A stretch of 33,418 nt of DNA from Prevotella sp. (GCA_017478085.1 JAFVEE010000048.1:1-33418); one strand, 5' to 3'; counted from the first letter of the stretch, positions 1 to 10,171 are shown. Notes: generated by a model not told the origin, from the letters alone. Translations and numbers: made by a program.

Positions 1-16
1 AAGATGGCATAGGGAA

Positions 17-160
17 GCGTGCCTTTAGGTACGCGATAACCCGCTGCTTCAGTCGCGTACCTAAAGGCACGCAGGCTACCGCCGCTTGTTTACCAGCCAT
101 TTCGCCGTACCTACGGCACGGCTGTATGGCTGGCTACCACTATCTGATGCCTACGGCATC
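17..160. repeat. cluster of related palindromes
   Basis: A perfect 20-bp inverted repeat (17-36 with 53-72, 16-nt loop) is followed by two smaller hairpins of the same design: CGTACC-TAC-GGCACG at 106-120, nested inside AGCCAT/ATGGCT (95-100, 126-131), and GATGCC-TAC-GGCATC at 146-160. Each arm of the large hairpin is itself of the form CGTGCC-TTTA-GGTACG, so all look like members of one family of short palindromes. I see no open reading frame here. The function is unknown; it could be the end of an operon that lies to the left of the window. Confidence 0.75.
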
Positions 161-185
161 GGCTGGGCAAAGGGTGGGAAAGTTC

Positions 186-475
186 AGTAACTCACTAATT
201 GGGATAATTATTCTCAGCATTAGTGAATCATAGTTATCTCTATTTGTGAGTTATATTTCTCACAATTAGTGAAAAAAAACATTTATCCCAATTAGTGAAT
301 TAAATTTCTCCCAATTAGTGAAAAAGCACATTTATCCCAATTAGTGAGTTATATTTCTCACAATTAGTGGAAAAGCACATTTATCCCAATTAGTGAGTTA
401 TATTTCTCACAATTAGTGGAAAAGCACATTTCTCCCAATTAGTGAAAAAGCACATTCATCACAATTAGTGAACAA
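186..475. repeat. AT-rich tandem repeat array (AATTAGTG core, 49-bp composite unit)
   Basis: The octamer AATTAGTG starts at 264, 290, 313, 339, 362, 388, 411, 437 and 463. The spacing alternates 26 and 23, so the true unit is about 49 bp and carries two variants, ATCCCAATTAGTGAG and CTCACAATTAGTGG, joined by AAAAGCACATTT. An inverted copy (CTCACTAATTGGGATAA) lies at 191-207 and a degenerate copy near 219. No coding sequence is seen from 1 to 535 apart from shadows. The units are contiguous variants, not a repeat-spacer layout, so this is not a CRISPR. Confidence 0.85.
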
Positions 476-476
476 G

Positions 477-514
477 AAAAGCAACTCTTTCGCAGTGAGG
501 AAAGAGTTGCTTTT
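477..514. terminator. intrinsic terminator downstream of the large PL11 gene
   Basis: A 15-bp perfect stem (477-491 with 500-514) encloses an 8-nt loop and has A and T runs at its two ends, so it could work in both directions. It begins 22 bases beyond the stop codon of the minus-strand PL11 gene that ends at 536. Confidence 0.8.
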
Positions 515-535
515 TGGTGGAAGAGGAAATTAGTG

Positions 536-3500
536 TCAACGGACGATGACCTTCTGGGCCTCGGAGCGGCGACCATCGCGCAGCTTGATGATGTAAGTGC
601 CGGCGGGAAGACCCTGCTCGCGGGCCCCGGCAACTGCGGCTTTTTTCTGCGTCTGCAGCTGGGCCACCTTCATACCACTCAGCGTATAGACCTCGCAGGC
701 CACCTCGCTGTCGGCGGCAATGCTGCCAATGCCCGATGCATCGTCGGTGATGCGGAGCACGCCCGTCTGAGCGGCCAGACCCGTGACGTCCCAGTAGAGA
801 CCGTCGGGCAGTGCGGGCAGATCCCACTTCGGCGTGCCAGAGAAGGTGCGCGTCACCGTCCAGAGCGTGAACTCGTCGCCCAGCTTAGGCTCATAGCCAC
901 TCAGCAGCTCCACCTGCACCGTACCGTTCATCACCATCGAGGCGGGCTGTATCTGCGACTGCTTCGTGCCGTTGATGAGGAACTTCAGCACGCCACCATC
1001 GTTGACGCGCAGCTGACCGTTGGTCTTCAGCGTGCCAGGTGTCGTCTCGTTGGTATAAGAGCCGCAGGGCACCACCAGGCCACCCTTGTTCACGGTGACG
1101 GCGTAGAGCACGCCCTGGCCCACGATGCGGCCACTGTCGCTCACGGTCGTGGTGTTGGTACCATTGACGTAGGTGGCCAGCTTCGAGTCGTTGAAGGTGA
1201 GCTTGCCACCCTCAACGGTCAGGTTGGCATTGATCTTGCCCAGCGTGAGCAGCGTCATCTTGCCCGAGCCGCGCTTCACCAGGTTGGTGGCACTCTTGCT
1301 GATGGTGCCGCCATAGTCGTCGGTGCGCTCGGAGGTGACGCCGATCTCGGTGCTCAGTGAGAAGTCGCTGTCGTCGGCACCCAGGATCCAGCGGCCCGAG
1401 CCAATGAGCGTGCCCTTGCCGGTGACCTTGCCCACCACGAAGTCGTTGCCGTCGTTGCTGCAGCGCACGCCCTCGCTCACGCTCAGCGTGGCGTTGGGCA
1501 GACCGTAGCTGTTGGCAAAGTCGAAGATGGGCTCGTAGGCCTTCTTGTTCTGGCGGTTGTTCTTGCCCACGACCACGGTGCCCTCGAAGTTGCTCCAGTC
1601 GCCATACCAGTAGCAGCGCACGCCGCCAGTATAGACATTGAACGTGCCTGCGCCCGTGAGCGTACCGCGATAGGTAGAGCGGTAGCCACCGTAGAAGGTG
1701 CCGGTGTAGCCCTTGGGCACCACATAGTTGGACGTGTTGTTGATGTTGCTGCTCTCGTCGTTGGCAGCCCAGAGCGTACCGTTACGGAACTCAACCGTAG
1801 CGGGCAGCTGGTCTACATTGCCCGAAGCCACGGCGTTCACGCGGCCCGCCTTGACCACCAGCGTGCTGAAGGTGTTAGAGGAGCCCAGCGTCAGCGTGCC
1901 GGCACCCGTCTTGTTGACGGTGGCACCCGTGCCCTTCAGGCCCTTGTTGTAGGTGAGCGTGTAGCTGGAAGGCACGTCGATGCTCACGTCGCCGTTCACG
2001 AAGAAAGGCTGGTCGGTAATCACTGGTGCCAGCACGCGGAAGGTGGCGCCGTCGTTCAGCGTGACGCGCTGGCTCACGTTGCCCAGTGCGCCGTAGGTGA
2101 TGCCCGTGACGTTGGCCAGGGCGTTCACGGCCAGCGTGCCGCCGTTCACGGTGGTCCAGCCCGTGCGGTTCTCATTGCGTATGATGGTCAGCGCAGCACC
2201 GTTCTTGGTGATGGTGCCGCCGCCCAGGATGCTATCGCCCTGCAGGGTGTAGGTCTTGGTCTCGTTGTTGAAGGTGATGCTGTTGGGAGCCACGGCGCCC
2301 TTCACGTCGACGGTGGTCACGGCGGCATTGTCGTCGAACACGATGTCGTCGCCCAGTGCGGCGTAGACGCTCTCACCCGCATTCAGGAAGTTGGCCGTCT
2401 CGGCCAGATCCCACACGCTGCTGCCCTCGGTGCCGTTCCACACCACGGTGGTAGCCTCGCGCATGTCTTCCAGGATGAGGTTCAGCTTGCCGTCCTTCTG
2501 CTCCAGGAGGAAGCGCTTGCCGCTGATGCCCTCGATGAGGATGTCGCCCACCGAGCCCGTGACCTGTGCCACCTCGCCCAGCTGATAGGTACCGGCAGCG
2601 AGCTGGTCGGCCCCATTGAACTGGAACACGGGGGTCTTGTACTTCGGGCCGTAGCTCCAGTCGCGGGTGTCGACCACCAGCTTCTGTGCGTTCAGCTGGT
2701 CTATCTGGCCATCAATCACGTCGAACACCACGCGCGAGCCGAAGCCCAGCGTCAGGGTCGAGGCCGTGAGCTGGCCCACCTTGTCCTGCGAACCGGGATA
2801 GAGCGTGGCGTTGTAGTCGGCCTGCAGACCGCCCATAAAGCGACCGCCATCACTGATGAGCGTGGTGTGGCGGTTCAGCCACACAGGGCTGCTCTCCATC
2901 GTGCCGTCGAACACGAGCGTGCCGTTCCACACGTTGGTCTCGCCCGTGTATTTCTCGGTGACGTTGGGCAGCACCAGCTTGCCCTCGCCCTGCTTCACTA
3001 AGCGCATGGCACCACTGAAGGCACCGCCCGTGAGCGTGGTGGTATAGCCTACCACGGTGCGGGCAGGCGACTTGGGCGTGCCGGCTGTGGCCTGCTTCGA
3101 GCCCGAGCCCTGCACCCAGGCGGGTGCGTTCACGGTCAGGATGTAGGGCGAGGCACCGTCGGTGACGCTGATGGTCTTATCCTCGTAGCCACTCACCAGC
3201 AGGTGGTCGTCGGTGGTCTGGATGGTACTGCCGTTCTCAACCTCGGTGCGTCCGCGCAGCAGCAGGGGAGGCGGGGCCTGGGTGATGCCCTCCAGCTCGC
3301 CCAGGAAGTAGCTCACGTGGGGCGGCTGGTTGTAGCCCACGCACTGCCAGGCCATGCCATTGCGATACTCGTGGTCGTGCCACAGGGTGTAGATGCCGTA
3401 GTTGGTAGGTGTGGTGGTGGTGAAGATGCGCATAGCCGAGTTGTCGCTGGTGCGCAACACCAGTTCCTCGCGCCAGTCGCCCAGGATGTCGCCCTGGGCC

Positions 3501-5173
3501 GAGGGGTTGCACTTCGACGAGTTGTTGTGGACGGATCCCGTCGAGGTCCAGATGCGGCTGCCGCCCCACTTGAAGATGGCTGCCGGACGGCCCTCGCCAC
3601 CTGCCGAGTTCAGAATCTCGTCGAGCAGGTCGCCGTCCCAGTAGATGCGGTTGTTCAGGTTGGCATAGGAGCCCGACATGGCATCGCCGTTGGTGTTGAT
3701 GATCTTGTCGCACGACAGGCCGATGACACCCGAGCTCACCGAGCGGCCCTGACCACCGGGATACTCATTCGAGAAGTTGCCGGCCAGCGAACGGCCATCG
3801 TCGCCGCCGTCGCTCTTGCGATAGTATATCTCGCCCGTAGTGGCGTTCCAGTAGCTGTTGCCCTCGCTGCCCTCTTGACAGGTGAACTGCTCCAGGCCCC
3901 AGCGGTAGGGATCCAGGTCGCCGCAGTGCTGGGCATCGCCGTGCCCCAGGCCAGTGGTGGCCAGACCAAAGCCCGTGTCGTCGAGGATCATCGAGCCATA
4001 GACTATCTCGTCGCGGCCATCCATATCCACGTCGGCAATGGCGAAGTTATGGAAGCCGTTGCCGAACCAGGGCGAGTTGGAGTCGTAGCAGTTCCAGCGC
4101 CAGCGCTGCGTGAGCTGGTGGGTCAGGGGGTCAACGTCGAGGGCGCAGGCCTTGTGGCGGGTGTAGCAGCCACGGCCCAGGAAGATGCTGGCGTGACGCC
4201 CGTCGAGATAGGGTGCGCCGAAGTAGTGCTTCTGCATGCGGTGGCCCAGGTCGCCCCACACGGCTGAGCTGCCATAGGACTCGTTGCTCTCGAACTGGGG
4301 CAGCGGATAGGCCATCGGCGTCCAGTTCTCAGAGCCGTCCCATCCGTAGGGCTCGCCCGTCTCGCCGTTCAGGTAGAGCAGGTACTCATTGCCCACGCCC
4401 ATATACTCCGGACGGTCTACGCCCATGCCAGCCGACATGTTGCCAATGTTGATGGTCTTGCCCGTGGCGGTATGTATAATCATATTGTCGGCACCGCGCA
4501 TCAGGCACTCGGCCTTGCCGTCGCGGTCCCAGTCGTAGCCTATGAGGTCCCACTGCTCGTCGGGGCCGGCCATCAGGATGGGGCCCAGGTCTATCCACCA
4601 CAGGCGGGTGCCATCGGTCTTGTAGCACTCATAGAGGTTGAAGTCGGTGCTGTTGGCAGCCTGGCGCAGGTTGCCCTGCGAGTTGTTGCGCTTCACGATA
4701 AACTCGCTCACGCCATCGCCCGTCACGTCGGCCAGCGAGATGTCGTTGATGGTGTAGCCGCTGGTGGTTGTGCCTCCGTTGGTGGTGCTGTTGCCGATGG
4801 TCTTGCCGGCACGGTTCACCACGGGCTTCACCTTCACGTCGAAGTAGCTCTCAGTCCAGGCCTTCACGGCAGCCGAGCGGGGCTGGGCCACGCCGCGCAC
4901 CACGGGCTCCACAGCGTAGGTCGACGACGAGTTGCCGCCCGCGTCCTGGAAGTTGGTCTTCACCAGGTCGCTGGCTATCTTCGTGCCGTCGCGATACAGG
5001 TTGTACTTGGTGTCGTAGTACTCCTCGCCCAGCAGGCGCCACGACACGAAACAGCCGCCCCCCGAGGGAACGGCCACCAGGCCACGGTCGAGCACATCGG
5101 TGACGCGCTGTGCCTGGGCACCAGCAGCCGTCAGCAAGCCTGCCATGGCCAATAGTAAGGTTTTCTTCTTCAT
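536..5173 (-). CDS. PL11 rhamnogalacturonan lyase with beta-strand repeat region and sorting tail (1545 aa)
   Basis: Probable secreted rhamnogalacturonan lyase (polysaccharide lyase family 11), which cleaves the rhamnose-galacturonate backbone of pectin by beta-elimination. A signal peptide covers about residues 1-21. The lyase part runs from about 22 to 632 (DRGLVAVPSGGG at the start, Asp-rich calcium-type motifs ADVTGDG and ADVDMDG, NQPPHVSYFLGE at the end). Then come some 800 residues rich in Gly, Thr, Asn and Val with recurring patterns such as KTGAGTLTLGSSNTF and KRGSGKMTLL, which resemble autotransporter-associated beta-strand repeats. The last ~70 residues (VYTLSGMKVAQL, PAGTYIIKLRDG) resemble a type IX secretion sorting tail. 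Its lyase part is more divergent than the two neighbours: the YDFDGDG stretch reads YDWDRDG. PL11 enzymes are usually around 600 residues, so the C-terminal extension is unusual. PL11 assignment is strong; the repeat fold is inferred. Confidence 0.9.
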   Translation of the reverse strand: MKKKTLLLAMAGLLTAAGAQAQRVTDVLDRGLVAVPSGGGCFVSWRLLGEEYYDTKYNLYRDGTKIASDLVKTNFQDAGGNSSSTYAVEPVVRGVAQPRSAAVKAWTESYFDVKVKPVVNRAGKTIGNSTTNGGTTTSGYTINDISLADVTGDGVSEFIVKRNNSQGNLRQAANSTDFNLYECYKTDGTRLWWIDLGPILMAGPDEQWDLIGYDWDRDGKAECLMRGADNMIIHTATGKTINIGNMSAGMGVDRPEYMGVGNEYLLYLNGETGEPYGWDGSENWTPMAYPLPQFESNESYGSSAVWGDLGHRMQKHYFGAPYLDGRHASIFLGRGCYTRHKACALDVDPLTHQLTQRWRWNCYDSNSPWFGNGFHNFAIADVDMDGRDEIVYGSMILDDTGFGLATTGLGHGDAQHCGDLDPYRWGLEQFTCQEGSEGNSYWNATTGEIYYRKSDGGDDGRSLAGNFSNEYPGGQGRSVSSGVIGLSCDKIINTNGDAMSGSYANLNNRIYWDGDLLDEILNSAGGEGRPAAIFKWGGSRIWTSTGSVHNNSSKCNPSAQGDILGDWREELVLRTSDNSAMRIFTTTTPTNYGIYTLWHDHEYRNGMAWQCVGYNQPPHVSYFLGELEGITQAPPPLLLRGRTEVENGSTIQTTDDHLLVSGYEDKTISVTDGASPYILTVNAPAWVQGSGSKQATAGTPKSPARTVVGYTTTLTGGAFSGAMRLVKQGEGKLVLPNVTEKYTGETNVWNGTLVFDGTMESSPVWLNRHTTLISDGGRFMGGLQADYNATLYPGSQDKVGQLTASTLTLGFGSRVVFDVIDGQIDQLNAQKLVVDTRDWSYGPKYKTPVFQFNGADQLAAGTYQLGEVAQVTGSVGDILIEGISGKRFLLEQKDGKLNLILEDMREATTVVWNGTEGSSVWDLAETANFLNAGESVYAALGDDIVFDDNAAVTTVDVKGAVAPNSITFNNETKTYTLQGDSILGGGTITKNGAALTIIRNENRTGWTTVNGGTLAVNALANVTGITYGALGNVSQRVTLNDGATFRVLAPVITDQPFFVNGDVSIDVPSSYTLTYNKGLKGTGATVNKTGAGTLTLGSSNTFSTLVVKAGRVNAVASGNVDQLPATVEFRNGTLWAANDESSNINNTSNYVVPKGYTGTFYGGYRSTYRGTLTGAGTFNVYTGGVRCYWYGDWSNFEGTVVVGKNNRQNKKAYEPIFDFANSYGLPNATLSVSEGVRCSNDGNDFVVGKVTGKGTLIGSGRWILGADDSDFSLSTEIGVTSERTDDYGGTISKSATNLVKRGSGKMTLLTLGKINANLTVEGGKLTFNDSKLATYVNGTNTTTVSDSGRIVGQGVLYAVTVNKGGLVVPCGSYTNETTPGTLKTNGQLRVNDGGVLKFLINGTKQSQIQPASMVMNGTVQVELLSGYEPKLGDEFTLWTVTRTFSGTPKWDLPALPDGLYWDVTGLAAQTGVLRITDDASGIGSIAADSEVACEVYTLSGMKVAQLQTQKKAAVAGAREQGLPAGTYIIKLRDGRRSEAQKVIVR

Positions 5174-5217
5174 TCTGTAGAATATTTAGTTAATAGTTCG
5201 TTCGGTATCTACGGCTG

Positions 5218-5225
5218 CAAAGATA
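5218..5225 (-). promoter_or_regulatory. Bacteroidetes -7 promoter element for the large PL11 gene
   Basis: On the minus strand this reads TATCTTTG, which fits the consensus TAnnTTTG, 44 bases before the ATG at 5173. No good -33 TTTG is visible. A perfect 15-nt palindrome (5240-5254) begins 14 bases further upstream, where a -33 contact or an operator would sit. Confidence 0.7.
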
Positions 5226-5239
5226 CGAAAAATTTCCAT

Positions 5240-5254
5240 AACGGAGGCTCCGTT
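5240..5254. repeat. 15-nt palindrome AACGGAGGCTCCGTT
   Basis: Perfect palindrome in the divergent region between the PL11 genes, just upstream of the minus-strand -7 element. On the minus strand it reads AACGGAGCCTCCGTT, almost the same as the units arrayed at 16794-16896 (AACGGAGCCTCCATT). It may be a regulator-binding site or a dispersed repeat. Confidence 0.7.
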
Positions 5255-5353
5255 TGCCAGAAAAAGACTGCAAAATATGATTAATCGACCCAAAGCTACT
5301 GACAAATACTTAAACTTTTAGAGCCACGGTTCGTCTTTATCAAAAAAACTTCG

Positions 5354-5361
5354 TATCTTTG
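5354..5361 (+). promoter_or_regulatory. Bacteroidetes -7 promoter element for the PL11-PL11-ispD-recG run
   Basis: TATCTTTG matches TAnnTTTG 32 bases upstream of the ATG at 5394. It is the only promoter-like site I see before a co-directional run of four closely spaced genes. A clear -33 TTTG is not visible. Confidence 0.7.
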
Positions 5362-5393
5362 CACACAATAACAAACGAAAAAACTGCTAAGCA

Positions 5394-7736
5394 ATGAGAA
5401 GAAAACTTTACGCACTATCACTACTACTGGGCTGCACGATGGCAGCCAGCGCACAGGTGACCCCCGCCAGCCAGATGGAGAAGCTGGACCGCGGACTGGT
5501 GGCCGTGCCCACCTCGGTGGTTCAGAACTTCGTGAGCTGGCGCCTGCTGGGCACCGACGACAAGGAGCACACCACCTTCGACCTGCTGCGCAACGGCGAG
5601 GTGATTGCCGCCGACCTGAAGACGACCAACTACAAGGACACCAAGCCCACGGGGACGGCAGAGTACCAGGTAAGGGTGAAGGTGAACGGCGAGGTGGTGG
5701 AGACCACGGAGCCCGTGGCTCAGTGGGAGAAGCTCTACAAGACGCTGAAGCTGGACCGTCCCGCCGGTGGCGTGCACGCCTCGTGGAACGGCAAGACGAA
5801 GGTGCCCTACGCCTACTACCCCAACGACATGAGCGTGGGCGACGTGGACGGCGACGGACAGTACGAGCTGTTCCTGAAGTGGGAGTCGACCCACGCGCAG
5901 GACAACTCGCTGAGCAAGGGCCAGACGGGCAACACCATCATAGACTGCTACCGGCTGGACGGCACCCGTCTGTGGCGAGTGGACCTGGGACCGAACATTC
6001 GCGACGGAGCTCACTACACGCAGTTCATGGTCTACGACTTCGACGGTGACGGACGGGCCGAGATGATGTGCAAGACGGCCACCGGCTCGAAGGACGGACT
6101 GGGAGCATACGTGAACCAGGCCGCCACCGACGAGACCATCAAGGGTCACGACAACACGAAGGACTACCGCAACAGCGGCGGCCATATTCTGCAAGGGCCG
6201 GAGTACCTGACCGTGTTCGACGGACTGACGGGTCGCGCCCTGCACACCACGTGGTATCTGCCCGGTCGCGCCGGAACAGGCAAGTACCTGCCCAGCGGCA
6301 AGGAGGCCACTTCGGGCGAAGGAGGCTCGGAGCTGGGCAAGGTGAGCAGTTTCCCTACCGGCTTCTGGGGCGACAACTACGGCAACCGTTCAGAGCGATT
6401 CTTAGGGGCCGTGGCCTACATCAACGGAGCCGACAAGCCCGCCTGCGGCATCTTCAGCCGTGGCTACTACACACAGGCCTACGTCTGGGCCGTGAGCTTC
6501 GATGGCACACGCCTGCACACCGAGTGGTTGCACGCTTCGCCCAACGGCACGCAGTCGCAGGTCTACACCGCACATTTCGATGAGAGCGCCACCTACCCGA
6601 AGATCACCGTCGACGGCGACGTGCTGATGCGCAATCCCGTTCGCACGGCTCCGGCCAACACGGGCGGCGTGAAGACGACCGACACCAATGGCGGCATCGT
6701 GGGCAGCAACACGCTCTATGGCAACGGCAACCACAACCTGAGCGTGGCCGATGTGGACGGTGACGGATGCGACGAAATCCTGTGGGGTGCTGGCGCACTG
6801 AACAACGACGGCACACTGCTCTACGCCACGGGCTACGGCCACGGCGATGCCATACACGTAGGCAAGATGATACCTGACTCGGCCGACCTCTATGTGTTCG
6901 ACGTGCATGAGGAGAAGCTCACCTCGGCCCACGGCTCGTGGGACTTGCACAATGCCCGCACGGGCCGCGTGCTGCACCACGGCAGCCTGGCCGACAAGGA
7001 CAACGGGCGCGGTATGGCGGCTGCACTGAGCAGCAGTCTGCGCGGCTACCAGTTCTGGAGCAGCGACGAGCGCAACCCGCGCTCGGCAGCCACGGGAAGC
7101 GTGGTCATCAACAAGGGCTGCTCGGTGAACTTCCGCATCTACTGGGATGGCTCCAACGTGGACCAGTTGCTCGACGGCAGCTACAAATACGACAGCAACC
7201 TTGGCGACGATGCCGTATGGGATCAGTCGTCGCACGCTGAACCTTATATCCAGAAATGGAACGGCAGCAGCTTCACGAACGTGATTACGTTCTACTCTTC
7301 GACCTACAACAACGCTCAGACGGCCAACTACACCAAGGCCACGCCCTGTCTGCAGGCCGACCTGCTGGGCGACTGGCGCGAGGAGCTGATCATGTGGAAC
7401 AAGAAGGACTCGGCCGAGGTGATGATCTTCACCACCTGGACACCCACCAACTATGCCGTGCCGACGCTGATGCACGACCACGTCTACCGTATGGGCATTG
7501 CCTGGCAGAACACGGCCTATAACCAGCCGCCCCACCTGGGCTACTACCTTCCCGACTACCTGGACGGCAAGCTGACCAGCGCCATTGAAGACGTTGCGAT
7601 ACCATCGCAACACCTCCAGCAGCAGTACTTCGACCTGCAGGGCCGCCGCACCAACGGGCTGCGGAAGGGGCTGAACATCATCAGGCGCACCACCGAGAAC
7701 GGAACCGTAACCACACAAAAACTTTTCGTAAAATGA
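5394..7736 (+). CDS. PL11 rhamnogalacturonan lyase (780 aa)
   Basis: Secreted rhamnogalacturonan lyase, family PL11. The signal peptide is MRRKLYALSLLLGCTMAASA, with cleavage near AQ. The body shows the family's repeated calcium-type Asp loops ([33 protein letters not shown]), the LDGTRLWRVDLG stretch, the LLGDWREEL motif and the closing [12 protein letters not shown]. The final ~40 residues (YFDLQGRR, KGLNIIRR, KLFVK) form a short sorting-tail-like end typical of Prevotella secreted proteins. Its stop codon overlaps the start of the next PL11 gene as ATGA, so the two are almost certainly translated from one mRNA. It is about the usual length for a full PL11 with a tail. Whether it is endo- or exo-acting cannot be read from the sequence. 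Confidence 0.95.
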   Translation: MRRKLYALSLLLGCTMAASAQVTPASQMEKLDRGLVAVPTSVVQNFVSWRLLGTDDKEHTTFDLLRNGEVIAADLKTTNYKDTKPTGTAEYQVRVKVNGEVVETTEPVAQWEKLYKTLKLDRPAGGVHASWNGKTKVPYAYYPNDMSVGDVDGDGQYELFLKWESTHAQDNSLSKGQTGNTIIDCYRLDGTRLWRVDLGPNIRDGAHYTQFMVYDFDGDGRAEMMCKTATGSKDGLGAYVNQAATDETIKGHDNTKDYRNSGGHILQGPEYLTVFDGLTGRALHTTWYLPGRAGTGKYLPSGKEATSGEGGSELGKVSSFPTGFWGDNYGNRSERFLGAVAYINGADKPACGIFSRGYYTQAYVWAVSFDGTRLHTEWLHASPNGTQSQVYTAHFDESATYPKITVDGDVLMRNPVRTAPANTGGVKTTDTNGGIVGSNTLYGNGNHNLSVADVDGDGCDEILWGAGALNNDGTLLYATGYGHGDAIHVGKMIPDSADLYVFDVHEEKLTSAHGSWDLHNARTGRVLHHGSLADKDNGRGMAAALSSSLRGYQFWSSDERNPRSAATGSVVINKGCSVNFRIYWDGSNVDQLLDGSYKYDSNLGDDAVWDQSSHAEPYIQKWNGSSFTNVITFYSSTYNNAQTANYTKATPCLQADLLGDWREELIMWNKKDSAEVMIFTTWTPTNYAVPTLMHDHVYRMGIAWQNTAYNQPPHLGYYLPDYLDGKLTSAIEDVAIPSQHLQQQYFDLQGRRTNGLRKGLNIIRRTTENGTVTTQKLFVK

Positions 7737-10171
7737 ACAAGCAACTACTTGCAACAGCCGTGGCACTCTGCTCCACGGCAGCTGCCTTTTCACAGAACAC
7801 GCCCATCAGCCAGATGGAGAAGCTGAATCGCGGCGTGGTGGCCCTGCCCGCCTCATCGGGCTCGGGCAACTTCATCAGCTGGCGCCTGCTGGGCACCGAC
7901 GATGAGGAGCGCACCACGTTCGACGTGATTCGCAACACCACCACCGTGGCCCGCGACCGCTACGTGACCAATTATGTGGACGCTCAGGGCAGTGCATCGG
8001 TGAAATACCGCATCGTGACCAAGGTAGACGGCGTGGCCGTCGACACGACCGAGGCCGTGCCCGTGTGGGCCAACCTCTACAAGAAGCTGGTGCTCGACCG
8101 CCCCGCCACCGGGGCCAACGGCGGCACCTACAGCCCCAACGACTGCTCGGTGGGCGATGTGGACGGCGATGGCGAGTATGAGATCATCCTGAAGTGGGAT
8201 CCCTCGAACGCGAAGGACAACTCGCAGAGCGGCATCACCGACAACGTGTTCCTGGACTGCTACAAGCTGGACGGCACGAAGCTGTGGCGCATAGACCTGG
8301 GGCGCAACATTCGCGCCGGTGCCCACTACACGCAGTTTATGGTCTATGACTTCGATGGCGACGGCAAGGCTGAGCTGATGTGCAAGACCGGCCCCGGCTC
8401 CCTGGACGGCAAGGGTGAATACGTGAACACCGTGGCCACCGATGACAGCATCAAGGCCGTGAGCGGCACGGCACTCTACCGCAGCGATGCAGGCCGCATC
8501 ACGGGCGGACAGGAGTGGCTCACCGTGTTCCGTGGTGAGACGGGCGAGGCCATCCACACCATTTTCTACAACCCCAACCGCAACATGACCTACGGCGGCG
8601 CGGCCGACGGCTCGGTGAACTGGGGCGTGGGCGGCAAGAACGACACGGGCTCCTATGGCAACCGTGGCGAGCGCTTCCTGGCTGGCGTGGCCCATTTGGA
8701 CGGGCCCGACCAGAACGCCAGCGGCATCTTCAGCCGTGGCTACTATGACTATGCCTTCATCTGGGCCGTGGACTTCGACGGCCAGCAGCTGCACCAGAAG
8801 TGGCTATCGGCCCACAAATCGGGCACAGCCTACACGCTGACGACCTACGATGCCGACGGCAAGGGCACGTCGAAGACTTTCTCTAACTGCAAGCCTACCA
8901 GCGGCAGCGGCAGCGGCACGATGTATGGCAACGGCAACCACAACCTGAGCATAGCCGACGTTGACGGCGACGGCTGCGACGAGATAATATGGGGTTCGGC
9001 AGGACTCGACAACGACGGCAAGCTGCTCTACGGCACGGGCTTTGGCCATGGCGATGCCATTCACCTGGCCGACCATTGTCCTGACCGCCCGGGCCTGGAG
9101 GTATTTCAGGTGCACGAAGAAAAGGGCACCTACGCCTGGGACCTGCACGATGCGGCCACGGGCGTGATTCTGCAGAAGGGAGGTCCCGCCGGTGTAGACA
9201 ATGGCCGCGGCATGGCTGGTGCGTTCGACTCGCAGACACGCGGTTCGCTCATGTGGTCGGCCAGCGATGGCACTGCCCGCAGTGCCGTGACGGGACAGAC
9301 GGTCTACGAGAAGGGCGGCTCAACAAACTTCCGCATCTACTGGGACGGCGACCTGCAGGACGAGCTGCTCGACGGCAACAAGCTCGACAAGTTCAATAAT
9401 GGCGCAGGCAGCACAAGCCGCCTCTTCACCATCTACAACGCCGGACCGGGCAGCACCTGCAACGGCTCGAAGAACACGCCCAACCTGCAGGCCGACATCC
9501 TGGGCGACTGGCGCGAGGAGGTCATCCTCTACAGCGTGACTGATGCCGAGACGTGCCTGGGCATCTACTCTTCGAACATCGCCACAACCTACCGTATGCC
9601 CACGCTGATGCACGACAACACCTACCGCAAGGGCATCTGCTGGCAGAACACGGCCTACAACCAGCCGCCTCATCTGGGCTACTACCTGCCCGACGCCATG
9701 CTGCCCCACATGCTGAACGGCGACCGCTACGACATTGAGGCCACCGTGGGCGACTCGCTGCTGTTCCAGAGCAAGGCCCGCTACACGGCATCGGCCTCGA
9801 TGATTGCCAGCTTTACCCCCGACGGCACCCGCAAGAGCTACCTCATGCCCGAGGGCTTCGAGCGTGTATCGTTCACCGCGAAGACGCTCACCCTGAAGGG
9901 CGTGCCGCAGGAGGAGGGCGACTTCCGCTTTGTGATCAAGCTGACGGGACTGAACAAGGAGGTGGTGAACGACACCATCGTGGTGCACGCCAAGCCCGCC
10001 GCCCAGTCGGGCATTGCCGAAGCACAGCAGGGCCACCAGGTGCTAAGCAGGACCGTCTTCGATGCTGCCGGTCGCCAGTTGCCCGCCACGGGCCGGCTGC
10101 CCAAGGGCATCAACATCATTCGCGAGACGACGCCACAGGGAGTCATCACGCGCAAGACGATGGTAAAATAA
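7733..10171 (+). CDS. PL11 rhamnogalacturonan lyase (812 aa)
   Basis: Second enzyme of the tandem PL11 pair, with the same features as its neighbour: signal peptide ([20 protein letters not shown]), [42 protein letters not shown] and [12 protein letters not shown]. After the lyase part it has an extra segment of about 100 residues (from about 660) that looks like a small immunoglobulin-like domain ([20 protein letters not shown]), then a sorting-tail-like end ([21 protein letters not shown]). The start is fixed by the 4-base ATGA overlap with the upstream gene. The two copies have clearly diverged, so they may differ in substrate length or mode of attack. The gap to ispD is only 14 bases. Confidence 0.95.
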   Translation: MNKQLLATAVALCSTAAAFSQNTPISQMEKLNRGVVALPASSGSGNFISWRLLGTDDEERTTFDVIRNTTTVARDRYVTNYVDAQGSASVKYRIVTKVDGVAVDTTEAVPVWANLYKKLVLDRPATGANGGTYSPNDCSVGDVDGDGEYEIILKWDPSNAKDNSQSGITDNVFLDCYKLDGTKLWRIDLGRNIRAGAHYTQFMVYDFDGDGKAELMCKTGPGSLDGKGEYVNTVATDDSIKAVSGTALYRSDAGRITGGQEWLTVFRGETGEAIHTIFYNPNRNMTYGGAADGSVNWGVGGKNDTGSYGNRGERFLAGVAHLDGPDQNASGIFSRGYYDYAFIWAVDFDGQQLHQKWLSAHKSGTAYTLTTYDADGKGTSKTFSNCKPTSGSGSGTMYGNGNHNLSIADVDGDGCDEIIWGSAGLDNDGKLLYGTGFGHGDAIHLADHCPDRPGLEVFQVHEEKGTYAWDLHDAATGVILQKGGPAGVDNGRGMAGAFDSQTRGSLMWSASDGTARSAVTGQTVYEKGGSTNFRIYWDGDLQDELLDGNKLDKFNNGAGSTSRLFTIYNAGPGSTCNGSKNTPNLQADILGDWREEVILYSVTDAETCLGIYSSNIATTYRMPTLMHDNTYRKGICWQNTAYNQPPHLGYYLPDAMLPHMLNGDRYDIEATVGDSLLFQSKARYTASASMIASFTPDGTRKSYLMPEGFERVSFTAKTLTLKGVPQEEGDFRFVIKLTGLNKEVVNDTIVVHAKPAAQSGIAEAQQGHQVLSRTVFDAAGRQLPATGRLPKGINIIRETTPQGVITRKTMVK

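Noticed and set aside
186-475. CRISPR array
   Set aside because: The repeats run into each other with near-identical intervening sequence, so there are no unique spacers, and no cas genes are in the window.
3203-4267. Long plus-strand ORF opposite the large PL11 gene
   Set aside because: It is a shadow of a GC-rich gene, rich in Ala, Val and Gly with no domain.
6402-7793. 463-aa minus-strand ORF opposite the PL11 gene
   Set aside because: It is an antisense shadow of the GC-rich coding strand and has no start signal or family match.
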